Counted from the first letter of the stretch, positions 24,635 through 34,600 are shown. The stretch is 63,373 nt of DNA from Pontibacter harenae (GCF_020907245.1 NZ_JAJJWH010000022.1:1-63373); one strand, 5' to 3'. Numbers and translations are program-made. Notes: generated by a model not told the origin, from the sequence alone.

Positions 24635-26710
24635 TTACCAGATCTTCACTCTTGCGCTTTCAGCTTTATACATTTGGTCGCCGCTGTCGCAACCAAAGGC
24701 TTTGTAAAACTGAGGCATGTTCGAGACAGGGCCATTGGTACGGAACCTGCCAGGAGAGTGCGGATCAGTAAGAATTTGCTGATTTTGAGCCTCATCACGC
24801 ATGTTCACACGCCATATTTGAGCCCACGCCAAAAAGAAACGCTGCTCTGGCGTAAAGCCACCGATTTTGCCTGGATTGTTTTGGGCAAGTGCTTTCTGCA
24901 AAGCCGTGTAGGCAATATTCAAACCCCCAATGTCGGCAATGTTTTCACCTAATGTTAGGCGGCCATTCACGTGCAGGTTATCTAAAACCGTAAACTGATC
25001 ATACTGCGAGGCAACCACATCCGCACGGGCGTTAAACTGCTTTAGATCTTCTTCGCTCCACCAGTTCTTCAGGTTTCCTTCAAAATCGTACTTAGCGCCC
25101 TGATCATCAAAACCATGCGTTAGCTCATGCCCGATTACGGCTCCCATACCACCGTAGTTCACAGCATCGTCTGCCTGAGGGTCAAAGAAAGGAGGTTGCA
25201 TAATGCCCGCTGGGAACACAATCTCGTTCATGGTTGGGTTGTAGTAAGCATTAACAGTAGGCGGAGACATAAACCACTCTGTACGATCTACTGGCTGTCC
25301 TATTTTGCCAACGTTATCGCGGAAAGCAAACTGGCTGGCCCGCATTACATTGGCTGCATAAGATTCACGGTTAGTTTTTAAGCCTTTATAGTCTTTCCAC
25401 TTATCTGGGTAACCGATCTTAACAGCAAAAGCATTCAACTTTTCGAGTGCTCTTTCTTTTGTAGCTTCGCTCATCCAATCCAAACCACTTACATGCTCCT
25501 GAAACGCCTCCTGCAGGTTTCTCACCATGTTCAGAGCACGTTGCTTTGCCTCAGGCGAGAAAGTTTTCTGCACATAAAGCTGCCCAAGCGCTTCGCCCAA
25601 AGCAGCATCTGTCGTACGAAGTACACGTTTCCAACGCGGCTGCATTTCTTTGGCACCGCTTAATACTTTACCGTAAAAGTTAAAGTTCTCCTGCACAAAA
25701 TCCTGGCTTAGGTAAGGAGCCATTGTGCGCACCAGGTGCCACTGTGTATAAGTCTTCCAATCTTCCAGCGGCACATTTTTCAGCATTGTGTTCAGCTCCT
25801 TAAAGAAGTTTGGCTGCCCTATCACAATCTCCTGCGCTGCCTGAGCCCCCATATGGTCAATAAACTGGCTCACCTTTAAATTAGGATTCTGAGTGGCAAA
25901 CTCTTGCAGCGTCATCTTATTATAGTTCGCATAAGGGTCGCGCAGTTCCACAACTGTTCTGGAAGCCCTGGCTAACCTGGTTTCCAGGTTCATAATGGTC
26001 TGCGCCTTTTGCTTCGCTGTAGCCTCATCAGCTCCCATCAATTGGAACATCTTCTGCACGTGCTTCAGGTATTCAGCGCGAATATTCTGCGAGCGTTCAT
26101 CGTCTTTTAAGTAATAGTCTCTGTTGGGCAAACTGAGGCCGCCTTGGCTGGCCTGCAAAATGTATTCCGTGCTTACTTTGTCGTCTTGCCCTACATACAT
26201 CCCGAAAAAGCCGCTAATTCCTTTAGCTTTCAGGTCCGCGATTCTGCTTACCAGTTGGTCTGTTGAGGTGATGGCAGCAATGGCATCCAGCTCTGGTTTT
26301 ATCGGTGTAATGCCTGCTCTGTTAGCTGCCACGGAGTCCATGCCTGTAGCATAGAAATCGCCTATCATTTGTGTTGCAGTGCCGTTTGCAGCTGTTGTGT
26401 TAGAGGCAGCCTCTGTCAGCAGTTCGCGCAAAACGGCATTATTTCTTTCTGCCAGCTCATTAAATGAGCCCCATCTACTTTCAGATGCAGGTATGGGGTT
26501 ATTCTTTAGCCACCCACCGTTGGCATACTGATAAAAGTCTACACAAGGGCTTACGGTTGTATCTAAGTTCGCCAATTCTATACCCTGGCCCACATTATTA
26601 TCTACAGCAGTGGCGATAGCACCACCCTCGTTTGTTGAAGGAGAGCTACAGCTTCCGAGAAGTAAACTGACAAGGGCTGCTGAGCAAGAGAACAAGTGTG
26701 ATTTAGTCAT
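24635..26710 (-). CDS. M13 family (neprilysin/PepO-like) metallopeptidase lipoprotein
   Basis: A 691-residue protein from the Met before TKSHLFSC, giving an SPII signal (LLGSC); an in-frame GTG 7 codons earlier is not preferred. The M13 zinc site is HELTH (about 528-532), the third ligand is in GENIADIGG (about 588-595), and the substrate-binding NAYYNP motif precedes it. These enzymes cleave peptides on the N-side of hydrophobic residues. The final CxxxxxxxxxxW-like end KIW is as in the family. It is periplasmic and lipid-anchored. Confidence 0.94.
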   Translation of the reverse strand: MTKSHLFSCSAALVSLLLGSCSSPSTNEGGAIATAVDNNVGQGIELANLDTTVSPCVDFYQYANGGWLKNNPIPASESRWGSFNELAERNNAVLRELLTEAASNTTAANGTATQMIGDFYATGMDSVAANRAGITPIKPELDAIAAITSTDQLVSRIADLKAKGISGFFGMYVGQDDKVSTEYILQASQGGLSLPNRDYYLKDDERSQNIRAEYLKHVQKMFQLMGADEATAKQKAQTIMNLETRLARASRTVVELRDPYANYNKMTLQEFATQNPNLKVSQFIDHMGAQAAQEIVIGQPNFFKELNTMLKNVPLEDWKTYTQWHLVRTMAPYLSQDFVQENFNFYGKVLSGAKEMQPRWKRVLRTTDAALGEALGQLYVQKTFSPEAKQRALNMVRNLQEAFQEHVSGLDWMSEATKERALEKLNAFAVKIGYPDKWKDYKGLKTNRESYAANVMRASQFAFRDNVGKIGQPVDRTEWFMSPPTVNAYYNPTMNEIVFPAGIMQPPFFDPQADDAVNYGGMGAVIGHELTHGFDDQGAKYDFEGNLKNWWSEEDLKQFNARADVVASQYDQFTVLDNLHVNGRLTLGENIADIGGLNIAYTALQKALAQNNPGKIGGFTPEQRFFLAWAQIWRVNMRDEAQNQQILTDPHSPGRFRTNGPVSNMPQFYKAFGCDSGDQMYKAESARVKIW

Positions 26711-26865
26711 AGAATATGTCTTTTGTTGCACAAGTAAAATTATCTAATGTTCCGTAATAAAGCCTCATCTGTTTAAAAAGAGTTCGATTGGTGTTTCGAA
26801 AACATGCCTTATATTGGAGTATGTAACCCTACGATGCTAGCAACTAGGATGTTAATCTGCCGCTG

Positions 26866-27549
26866 TTATGGCAGTAGTTTCTTGTAAAGCTTAACCAACT
26901 GAGTTTGCGTCAAGCCTAAACGGTAAGCGGTATAAACCAGGTAATAAACAGACTGCAGCCGCAATACACCATAATGCTTATACTTTCGAGCAGAAGTAAC
27001 AACAGCAGAAGGCAGCACAGTAAAAGAAGCGTATCGTTTCAGCCTTTTAACTATCTCCTGATCTTCCAGCAGCAAGAATTTTTCGTTATACCCGCCTGCC
27101 TTCCAAAATACTTCCCGCTCAACAAAAAGACTCTGATCTCCGAAACGCACCGCATCTACATCAAAACGGGTAAACCAGGCATTTGCTCTTAAAAACCAAT
27201 GCACTAAATCAAACCTTAACCTGAAGCAGCCGCTTCCATACCCATGCTGCACCGCTCGCTGTATCTGCTCCTGAAAGTCTTTCGGTGGATACGTATCGGC
27301 ATGTAGAAAGTATAAAATATTGCCACTAGCCGCAGCTGCACCAGTATTCATCTGTAAGGCCCTTCCTTTTGAAGCACAGGCTACTACGCTGACACCATTT
27401 GCCTCAGCTATACTTTGTGTTCCGTCTTTGCTGCCTCCATCGGCAATAAGCAATTCCGTATCAGGAGTAACATGCTGCCGCAGGTACTGCAACAACTGGC
27501 CTATAGTAGCAGCTTCGTTATAAGTGGGTATGATAATGCTTAATTGCAA
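26866..27549 (-). CDS. Family 2 glycosyltransferase (TIGR04283-like)
   Basis: A 227-residue GT-A glycosyltransferase with IIIPTYNEAATIG at the start, nucleotide-binding ADGGSKDGT (D37) and the metal motif LHADTYPP (H83-A-D85). It matches the short 'rSAM/selenodomain-associated' GT2 group (TIGR04283), often linked with arsenosugar or lipid metabolism, but no such partner is encoded next to it. Its acceptor is unknown. Confidence 0.87.
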   Translation of the reverse strand: MQLSIIIPTYNEAATIGQLLQYLRQHVTPDTELLIADGGSKDGTQSIAEANGVSVVACASKGRALQMNTGAAAASGNILYFLHADTYPPKDFQEQIQRAVQHGYGSGCFRLRFDLVHWFLRANAWFTRFDVDAVRFGDQSLFVEREVFWKAGGYNEKFLLLEDQEIVKRLKRYASFTVLPSAVVTSARKYKHYGVLRLQSVYYLVYTAYRLGLTQTQLVKLYKKLLP

Positions 27550-27647
27550 ATTGAAGTTGTAGATATATATAAACTGGAGTTATAAATTCTTGTCAGGCCA
27601 TGAAGTAAAAAATGATATCTTTATTTATTACCTAATGCGCTAAACCA

Positions 27648-28493
27648 ATGCCCGTTTTACTTATATTTTTTCTTTTTGTTTTACCTGATCTTAAGCGGCT
27701 CCAACTGATCCTGCTGGCAGTTCCTGGTTTCCTGAATGCCACAGTGGCTGTTTTGGTTACCTTTTCTCTAATAGAACTTACAAGATTCCTTATAAAGCAG
27801 CAACGCGGTAGCAAGCTTGTAAAAGCATTGCATCAGCTAGAGTTTCCGTATTATCATGCACTGACTGCAAACTATAAAAAAGAGTTTGAGCGTAGAGTTA
27901 TCAGCTTTGTACATCAGAAAGAATTTGTGCCGCGTGGCAAAGCATTTGAAGTAACCGAGGCTATGAAAGTAAGCATAGCTGCCTGCGCCACACAACTTAC
28001 TTTTGGGTTGGAACCTGTTTATTTCTCTCATTTCAGAAGGATATTAGTTTACCCCGACCGCTATTACTCCACTATTTTTAAACGCTACCACTGTGGCGAG
28101 GTAAGCATGCGCGGGCTAATCGTGCTGTCGTGGAATGACTTTATGTTTGGCTATAACCATGCGTCAGATGGTGTTAACCTGGGCTTACATGAGATGGCGC
28201 ACGCCCTGCACCTGGAGAACAAAATACCCAACGATGAATACAACTTTTTAGACCATCAGCAACTGCAGAAGTGGCAGGCTGTAGCAGAGGCAGAAAAGGC
28301 CGCCTTACCAGAAAGAGAAGTACGGTTCCTGCGGCTGTATGCCACCACCGACACACATGAGTTTTTTGCCGTGTGTGTAGAATCGTTTTTTGAAAGACCC
28401 AACCAGTTTTTGGTAGAGTATCCTGCACTCTATAAAGCATTGGTAAAGCTACTGAACCAGGATCCTGCGCGCGGCATTGTTCGATTAGTGTAA
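27648..28493 (+). CDS. MtfA/M90-like zinc peptidase with N-terminal membrane segment
   Basis: A 281-residue protein. Two hydrophobic stretches (about 2-12 and 20-48) precede a gluzincin-type domain with HEMAH (H181, E182, H185) and a downstream Glu ligand in HEFFAVCVESFFERP (about E248). It belongs with the MtfA family, whose E. coli member binds the Mlc repressor and has aminopeptidase activity. The membrane anchor is an addition relative to E. coli MtfA. A terminator hairpin follows. Confidence 0.88.
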   Translation: MPVLLIFFLFVLPDLKRLQLILLAVPGFLNATVAVLVTFSLIELTRFLIKQQRGSKLVKALHQLEFPYYHALTANYKKEFERRVISFVHQKEFVPRGKAFEVTEAMKVSIAACATQLTFGLEPVYFSHFRRILVYPDRYYSTIFKRYHCGEVSMRGLIVLSWNDFMFGYNHASDGVNLGLHEMAHALHLENKIPNDEYNFLDHQQLQKWQAVAEAEKAALPEREVRFLRLYATTDTHEFFAVCVESFFERPNQFLVEYPALYKALVKLLNQDPARGIVRLV

Positions 28494-28508
28494 AAATCCT
28501 CATTCAAA

Positions 28509-28547
28509 AAAAGGCAGCCCCTCCAACGTGAGGAGAGGCTGCCTTTT
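28509..28547. terminator. Bidirectional hairpin terminator
   Basis: 11-bp arms (28509-28519 and 28537-28547, AAAAGGCAGCC type) with an inner CTCC/GGAG stem lie between the convergent MtfA-like and S9 peptidase genes. Confidence 0.75.
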
Positions 28548-28566
28548 CTTGTAACGTCAGCTAAGA

Positions 28567-31035
28567 CTATTGCACAGCCCGCTTCTTCACATAAGTATCT
28601 AGCCAGGTATCCATCTCCCAAAGCATGTGCATAATAGATTCCTTTGCACGGTAGCCGTGGCTCTCTGCTGGCAGGAACACCAAACGAGTAGTAGCACCAT
28701 GGCCTTTTAGCGCATTATAAAAACGCTCGCTCTGGATAGGGAAAGTGCCAGAGTTGTTATCGGCCTCGCCATGTATAAGCAGAATTGGCATTTTAATTTT
28801 GTGTGCATAAGAGAACGGCGACATCTCGAAATATACTTCTGGCGCCTCCCAGTAAGAACGCTCCTCCTGCTGAAAACCGAACGGTGTTAAGGTTCTGTTG
28901 TAGGCACCGCTACGGGCAATACCAGCTGCAAATAGATCAGAATGTGCCAGTAAGTTTGCCGTCATAAAGGCACCGTAAGAGTGGCCGCCTACAGCTACTC
29001 GCTTCGGATCAACCACTCCCATACCTGCTACTTTATCGATGGCAGCTTTGGCACTTGCTACCAATTGCTCTACAAAGGTGTCGTTCGGTTGTGCGTCGCC
29101 CTCTCCTACTATGGGCATGTCTGTTCTGTCGAGTACGGCATAGCCCTGCGTTACCCAAAATAGCGGAGAGCCAGAGCTAATACGTGTAAACTCATAAGGA
29201 GAGCTTTTCACCTGGCCTGCGGCATCAGCATTCTTAAACTCCCGTGGATATGCCCACATCAGCATTGGCAGCGGCGCATCACCTTTTTTGTAATCTTTCG
29301 GCAGGTATAGCATAGCTGTCAGTTTTACACCATCGTTGCGCTCGTACTGTAGCAACTCTTTCTGCACACCCTCCAGTTGTGGAGCAGGGTGCGGGAATTT
29401 CGTGATTTGCGTCAGTTGCTTTTTGTTCAGGTTGCGCACAAAATAGTTCGGCGGGTCGTTTTCAGATTCTCTTCTGGTAATAATCTTCTTTGAGTTCAGA
29501 TCGATAATATCTACAGGACGTTCGTAGTAAGGAGCTTCTGAACGGAACAAGATCTTGGCTTTCTTGCTTTTCAGGTTAAACTCGCTCAGAAAAGGCCTGT
29601 TACCTTCAGGCGACCCACCTTCACTGATCATGTAAATGTTTTCGCCTTTCTTGTCTGTTAACAATACATTGCGGCCAAATTGGTTCTTGGTGTAAACAGG
29701 AGATCCTGGATCGGTATAGTTATCTTCGTAAGAACGCTCTATCAGCACCACAGGCGCCTTAGCTGGCTTGGCAGTGTCTATCACAGACACACGCTCGGTA
29801 CGGTTTTTCCACCAGCGCTCGTTTAGAAGTGCCATATTGTTGCCCCACTGCACGCCTCTATAGCGGTATTTGGTGCCCGCAAGCTTTGATGGCTTAGCAG
29901 CGAAAGGTGCATCCAAAGTATACACAATATCACGCTCAGCTACGGCTTTGCTCGGGTCGCCGCCATCCTGCGCCTCTACCCAATAGAGCGTTGCAGGTTT
30001 GTCTGGGCGCCAGTTGTAGCTACGAGGGCCTTTTGCTGTGGCATCAAACGCAATCGGAATATCTTCAGCCAATGGCAGTTGCGCCAGTTGCTTTACCACT
30101 TTGCCATCGCGGCTCCACACTGCCACCGTGTACGGAAAGTAGTAAGAAGGCACCAGGTAGGAATAAGGCTTCTGTATTGTCTGTACCAGCAGGTATTGCC
30201 CGTCAGGCGAAACATCTACCCCTTTAATAATACCAGCCTCTCCTATCTTCTGCTGCGATCCGTCTAAGCTTACAAGCTTCAGCTGTGCTTGCATGTAGTA
30301 ATCAAACAGATCCTCATCGTAGCGGTTCTTGAGCAAGTCCTGGTACGTTCTCGATGGATTAGCCTTGCCAATGTTCTGCTGAATATTCGGCCCAGCAGGC
30401 ACTGTGTTGGCTTTTGGCATGGCGCCACGAGCTTCATCTACAAACTTAACAACCAACGTTTTGCTATCTGACATCCAGTCAAAGGGTCTGCCAGAGTACG
30501 CATCATTTACTACAGCCTCTGTTAGTTTTTTCGCTTGCCTATCTGCCAGGTTAGCTGTCCAAAGCTCAATGCCATTGGCCTTGGTGTTTGTAAAGGCTAT
30601 ATGTTTTTCATCAGGAGACCAGGTAACATAAGAGATCTGAGCATTTTGAGGCAGACCCTTTAACTCAAATTCCTCGCCGCTGCTTACCTGCTTCAGTTTT
30701 ATGTTGTACAGATAACTGCCACGGCTCTGCCCGTTAGTAGCGGGGTTTATGCGCAAGCCTGCAATACGGCTTTCTGGCTGCGACACTTCCTCTATACTTG
30801 GGTAGCCAGGGCTCTCAAACAACAGCATCCAATCGCCTTTCGAATTTATGCTAACTGAAGGTGTGGAAGGAGCCTCAATAATATCGGCAATGGCTTGTGG
30901 CGGGCGCTGATACCCCACATTCTGGTCCTGCTTAGCCTGCGCAAAAGCACCAGGTGCAGGAGTTCCGCCCAACAGGAGCAGTCCTAGCAGCACAGAGCTT
31001 AAACGAAAGCTTTTTTTTGTCTTACTTTGATTCAT
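28567..31035 (-). CDS. S9 family (prolyl-oligopeptidase fold) exported peptidase
   Basis: An 822-residue secreted peptidase: signal peptide (about 1-33), a beta-propeller with WD-like blades (YVTWSPDEKHIAFTN..., GVDVSPDGQYLLVQT), then the hydrolase domain with GGHSYGAF (S686), GEADNN (D759) and ESHGY (H793). The sequence is closest in style to the glutamyl-endopeptidase/S9D group common in Bacteroidota. It would degrade oligopeptides in the periplasm. Confidence 0.93.
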   Translation of the reverse strand: MNQSKTKKSFRLSSVLLGLLLLGGTPAPGAFAQAKQDQNVGYQRPPQAIADIIEAPSTPSVSINSKGDWMLLFESPGYPSIEEVSQPESRIAGLRINPATNGQSRGSYLYNIKLKQVSSGEEFELKGLPQNAQISYVTWSPDEKHIAFTNTKANGIELWTANLADRQAKKLTEAVVNDAYSGRPFDWMSDSKTLVVKFVDEARGAMPKANTVPAGPNIQQNIGKANPSRTYQDLLKNRYDEDLFDYYMQAQLKLVSLDGSQQKIGEAGIIKGVDVSPDGQYLLVQTIQKPYSYLVPSYYFPYTVAVWSRDGKVVKQLAQLPLAEDIPIAFDATAKGPRSYNWRPDKPATLYWVEAQDGGDPSKAVAERDIVYTLDAPFAAKPSKLAGTKYRYRGVQWGNNMALLNERWWKNRTERVSVIDTAKPAKAPVVLIERSYEDNYTDPGSPVYTKNQFGRNVLLTDKKGENIYMISEGGSPEGNRPFLSEFNLKSKKAKILFRSEAPYYERPVDIIDLNSKKIITRRESENDPPNYFVRNLNKKQLTQITKFPHPAPQLEGVQKELLQYERNDGVKLTAMLYLPKDYKKGDAPLPMLMWAYPREFKNADAAGQVKSSPYEFTRISSGSPLFWVTQGYAVLDRTDMPIVGEGDAQPNDTFVEQLVASAKAAIDKVAGMGVVDPKRVAVGGHSYGAFMTANLLAHSDLFAAGIARSGAYNRTLTPFGFQQEERSYWEAPEVYFEMSPFSYAHKIKMPILLIHGEADNNSGTFPIQSERFYNALKGHGATTRLVFLPAESHGYRAKESIMHMLWEMDTWLDTYVKKRAVQ

Positions 31036-31225
31036 GTTTAGATTAGTTTAGTACACCTTCTAAAGATAATAATTTATGTTAAAGAAGATTTATAGCATTT
31101 AAAATATGTTAATTATTTGTAAATAAATTTATAAATTCTTTAATTGAACATTGTTCCTTTCTACTACAAGGTGTCTTCCTATTAAAAAGCATTACCACTA
31201 CTCTATATAGTAGTTCCTTACCAAA

Positions 31226-31904
31226 ATGAAAACAAAAACCATGTTTAAACACCTACTGCTACAACTCCTCTTTTTAGGTACTGTTCAGCTAGCACAGGCA
31301 CAAACCGTTACCCTCTCGAAACTCGAGGTTCGCTCAAAAGAGGTTTATATGATTGGCTCAGAAAATTCATTAAACGTGGACACGCTTATACTTCATGACA
31401 ATGCAACCATACAGTTTGACCCAGAAAAGCATGGAACCATGGAAGCCAAAGCTGTATATGTTGGGGAAAATTGTAAGATAACCTCGAAAGGTGGAAAGGG
31501 TTTAAACGTGAAAGGTATCAATCTAACGGATGGTTATACTGACTATGTATTAAGCAGATTAGGTGACGGATCTCTTACAGGGGCTAATGCTGTAGGAATA
31601 TTGAAGCCAGGGGGCAAAGGCCAACCTGGCATGAGTGGCTCTGACGCTAGTATAGGAGGCAGCGGGGGAAACGGAGGCAACGTAACCTTATGCTATAAAA
31701 CAAACGGCTTTCTTCCTATCATTCAATAACACTAACCATGAAAAGAATAGCATCACCACTTTACATACTCCTGGTGAAGATGGCCCTAATGGAAAGCCAG
31801 GAGAAGGAGACCTTCGCGAAATAGATGGCACTGTACGCCCCAAAGTAACTGAAATTGTAACTCCTGGCAGAGTCAGGCTCATGAACAATCTATCTTACAA
31901 CTAG
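31226..31904 (+). pseudogene. Gly-rich exported protein, frameshifted
   Basis: The first frame (31226-31729) gives a signal peptide (cleavage after AQA), beta-strand repeats (NVDTLILHDNATIQFD, AVYVGENCKITSKG) and a Gly-rich collagen-like run (GGKGQPGMSG, GGSGGNGGNVTL), then LCYKTNGF and an early TAA. The +1 frame continues with LSFNNTNHEKNSITTLHTPG, EDGPNGKPGEGD and DGTVRPKVTEIVTPGRVRLM to TAG at 31902-31904. The continuation has the same Gly/Pro-rich character, so one indel near 31700-31718 has split a gene of about 225 codons. No family recognised. Confidence 0.65.
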
Positions 31905-31963
31905 CTGTTGTAATCATAACATTATCCTAATTTAACCAACACTAATCATCACTTAAGCTAAAC

Positions 31964-33517
31964 ATGACTAAAAAACCATTCCTCCTGCTCTTACTGCTGC
32001 TGCAATTTGCCTTTGTAGTCCAGGCGCAACAAGAACCTGTTGACCTGGAAGTAGTAAACCGAATCAAAAAAGAAGGATTAGAAAACTCTAAAGTAATGGA
32101 GACCGCCTTCTACCTCACTGACGTAAACGGGCCACGCCTTTCTGGATCTTCAGGGCTGAAACGTGCCAACGAATGGACAAAAAACCAGCTAGCCAGTTGG
32201 GGACTAAAAAACGCTCATCTGGAAGAGTGGGGTGAGTTTGGCAGAGGCTGGGACATTGAGAAAAGCTATCTTGCCATGACAGCTCCTTACTACCAGCAAC
32301 TCATTGCCACGCCTAAAGCCTGGACCCCAAGCACCAACGGCCTTGTAAAAGCACCTGCCGTTTTGGTAACTGTTGAAAAGGAAGAAGATATACAGCAATA
32401 TAAAGGCCAGCTAAAAGGCAAAATTGTGTTGCTCTCTGAGCCACGTGAAGCTAAAACCACTTTCGAAGCTGATGCCCGCCGCTTTACAGAAGAGGAATTG
32501 GAGCGTATGACAGGCGCTGCCGAGCCAAGGCAACGCTCTGCAGACTATGAGCAAAGAATGCAGCAATACCGCGCCATGATGCAACTACGCAACAAAGTAG
32601 CAGACATGATGAAAGAGGAAGGTGCAGCAGCTATACTTAGCACTCGTGGCGGCACCCATGGCACTCACTTCACCACAAATGGTGCACCTTATGCTGTAGA
32701 TGCAGCTCCTGCCCTACCTGAGTTTGAAATGGGACTGGAAGATTACGGCCGTTTGGCCCGCTTGCTAAAGGCTAACCAGAAGGTGGAACTGGAGCTTGAG
32801 AGTAAAACCAAATTTCAGGATGAAGACCTGAAAGGCTACAACGTTGTTGCTGAAATACCTGGCACGGACAGAAAGCTAAAAAGTGAAATTGTGATGCTCG
32901 GCGGCCACCTAGACTCCTGGCATGCTTCTACGGGCGCTACAGATAATGCAGCTGGTGTATCGGTTATGATGGAGGCTGTACGTATTCTGCAAGCGCTGGG
33001 CATTAAACCAAAACGTACCATTCGCATTGCCCTCTGGACGTCAGAAGAACAAGGCTTATACGGCTCTAGAGGTTATGTAAAGCAGCATTTTGGCGATCCT
33101 GCCACCATGAAGCTTACCAAAGAGCATGAGAAACTATCGGCATACTATAACTTAGACAACGGAACAGGAAAAATAAGAGGTGTATATGCTCAAGGCAACG
33201 AAGCCGTGATGCCTGTTTTTGCTGCATGGCTTGCTCCTTTCCACGACATGGATGCCAAAACCGTTACCAGCAGAAACACAGGCGGCACGGACCACCTTTC
33301 TTATGACGCGGTTGGTTTACCAGGCTTCCAGTTTATCCAGGACCCAATAGATTATAACACACGTACGCACCACACCAACATGGACAGCTACGACAGGCTA
33401 CAAGCTGATGATCTAAAACAAGCATCTGTTATCGTGGCTTCGTTTATATACCACACAGCTATGCGCGACAAGAAGATGCCACGCAAAGAGTTACCTAAAC
33501 CAAGAACAGCTTCTTAA
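31964..33517 (+). CDS. M28 family exported metallopeptidase with PA domain
   Basis: A 517-residue protein with a signal peptide (cleavage after VQA), a PA insertion (about 130-270, including GKIVLLSEP and GAAAILSTRGG) and a co-catalytic zinc core: GGHLDSW (H315, D317), GATDNAAG (D327) and WTSEEQG (E361, E362), with a late GGTDHLSYD His. The type is that of bacterial carboxypeptidase Q-like aminopeptidases. It is secreted to the periplasm and ends at a strong terminator. Confidence 0.93.
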   Translation: MTKKPFLLLLLLLQFAFVVQAQQEPVDLEVVNRIKKEGLENSKVMETAFYLTDVNGPRLSGSSGLKRANEWTKNQLASWGLKNAHLEEWGEFGRGWDIEKSYLAMTAPYYQQLIATPKAWTPSTNGLVKAPAVLVTVEKEEDIQQYKGQLKGKIVLLSEPREAKTTFEADARRFTEEELERMTGAAEPRQRSADYEQRMQQYRAMMQLRNKVADMMKEEGAAAILSTRGGTHGTHFTTNGAPYAVDAAPALPEFEMGLEDYGRLARLLKANQKVELELESKTKFQDEDLKGYNVVAEIPGTDRKLKSEIVMLGGHLDSWHASTGATDNAAGVSVMMEAVRILQALGIKPKRTIRIALWTSEEQGLYGSRGYVKQHFGDPATMKLTKEHEKLSAYYNLDNGTGKIRGVYAQGNEAVMPVFAAWLAPFHDMDAKTVTSRNTGGTDHLSYDAVGLPGFQFIQDPIDYNTRTHHTNMDSYDRLQADDLKQASVIVASFIYHTAMRDKKMPRKELPKPRTAS

Positions 33518-33541
33518 AAAGACAGCGTAAGTTGTATATTG

Positions 33542-33586
33542 AAAGGCAGCTTCTCTTTATCCTTTGCATAAAGAGAAGCTGCCTTT
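33542..33586 (+). terminator. 18-bp stem terminator
   Basis: Perfect arms 33542-33559 and 33569-33586 (AAAGGCAGCTTCTCTTTA type) with a 9-base loop and a T7 tract, 24 bp after the M28 peptidase stop. Confidence 0.85.
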
Positions 33587-33714
33587 TTTTGCTGGATGCC
33601 AGCAGTTGATGGGTTTTGTTCTTTAGCTTCGTTTATAGATTTTAATTTTCTAATTCATAAAGTCGCCTACTACTTTTAGCTAACTTTAGAAGCTACAAAA
33701 CAGTAAACTTATAC

Positions 33715-33996
33715 ATGGCTAAAAATTTTAATATCCCTGAAAAGGTTATATATGTGTGCACCGGCAGCAAGTGCAAGAAAAAAGGAGGCAAGGACATCGG
33801 GAAGCTCTTCAGGACAATGATAAAGGATATGGGGCTGAAGAACGAGGTGGAGGTGATAAAAACAGACTGCACCGACCGTTGCGATTTTGCCCCAGTAATG
33901 AGCTTTCAGCCCGACAACGCCTGGCTTAAACAGGCAACAGAAGCAGAAGCTAAACAAGCTTTTGAAGAACACATCTTAAAGAAGAGAACACCATAA
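33715..33996 (+). CDS. Thioredoxin-like [2Fe-2S] ferredoxin
   Basis: A 93-residue protein of the thioredoxin-like ferredoxin type. Cluster ligands are C15-x4-C20 and C52-x3-C56, the pattern of TRX-like [2Fe-2S] proteins and NuoE-related domains. It is soluble and cytoplasmic and functions as an electron carrier; the partner is unknown. Its last codons and stop are inside a 68-bp perfect palindrome, so the C-terminus (KKRTP) is encoded by one arm. Confidence 0.9.
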   Translation: MAKNFNIPEKVIYVCTGSKCKKKGGKDIGKLFRTMIKDMGLKNEVEVIKTDCTDRCDFAPVMSFQPDNAWLKQATEAEAKQAFEEHILKKRTP

Positions 33997-34046
33997 AAAA
34001 GAGCCTGCAGCATGCTGCAGGCTCTTTTTTATGGTGTTCTCTTCTT
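33979..34046. terminator. 68-bp perfect loopless palindrome, bidirectional terminator
   Basis: Arms 33979-34012 and 34013-34046 (34 bp each) are exact reverse complements, centred on GCATGC with no loop. The left arm covers the last 5 codons and stop of the ferredoxin gene; the right end stops 18 bp short of the convergent ferritin stop. The GC-rich core is flanked in both arms by A6/T6 tracts. Confidence 0.85.
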
Positions 34047-34063
34047 GGTTGGTTTACCTATAC

Positions 34064-34600
34064 TTAATCTTCGTAAGTATCTTCATAAGAAATTTTAGGT
34101 ATACGCTTATCTATCTCGTACAAACCAGTTCCTTCCTCACCAATCACCTCAAACAGTTCCACAGCACGTCTTGCTACATATTCTTCTTCAATCTGCTCTT
34201 TCAGGAACCACTGTAAAAAAGTAAAGGTAACGTAGTCTTTTGCCTTCATGCATTTATCGGCAATACGATTAAAAGACTGCGTAACAGCAATCTCCTGCTG
34301 CAATGCCTGCTCGAACACGCTTTTAAAAGTTTCATATTCTATCTGAGAAGCACTTATACTCGGAGAAATAGCTCGACCTCCCATATCCGATACAAATTTG
34401 AACAAGCGCAGCATGTGCTCCCGCTCCTCATCAGACTGCTTTTTAAAGTACCCAGCACTGTAATCATAACCGTTGCGGTCGCACCAGCTTGACATAGACA
34501 GATACATGGCAGAAGCCTCTGCCTCCATCTTAATCTGCTCGTTCAGTACTCTTTCTATTTCTTCTGTAAGGGATGTCTTAAGTCTTAGTAAATCTTTCAT
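34064..34600 (-). CDS. Ferritin
   Basis: A 178-residue non-haem ferritin. Ferroxidase-type residues are visible in LNEQIKMEAEASAMYLSMSSW and KKQSDEEREHMLRLF (EExxH), and QQEIAVTQSFNRIADKCMKAKDY covers the fourth helix. It stores iron as ferric oxide in a 24-mer shell. Length and motifs are those of bacterial FtnA-type ferritins. The C-terminal tail is acidic (YEDTYED). The gene is monocistronic and ends near the shared palindrome. Confidence 0.93.
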   Translation of the reverse strand: MKDLLRLKTSLTEEIERVLNEQIKMEAEASAMYLSMSSWCDRNGYDYSAGYFKKQSDEEREHMLRLFKFVSDMGGRAISPSISASQIEYETFKSVFEQALQQEIAVTQSFNRIADKCMKAKDYVTFTFLQWFLKEQIEEEYVARRAVELFEVIGEEGTGLYEIDKRIPKISYEDTYED

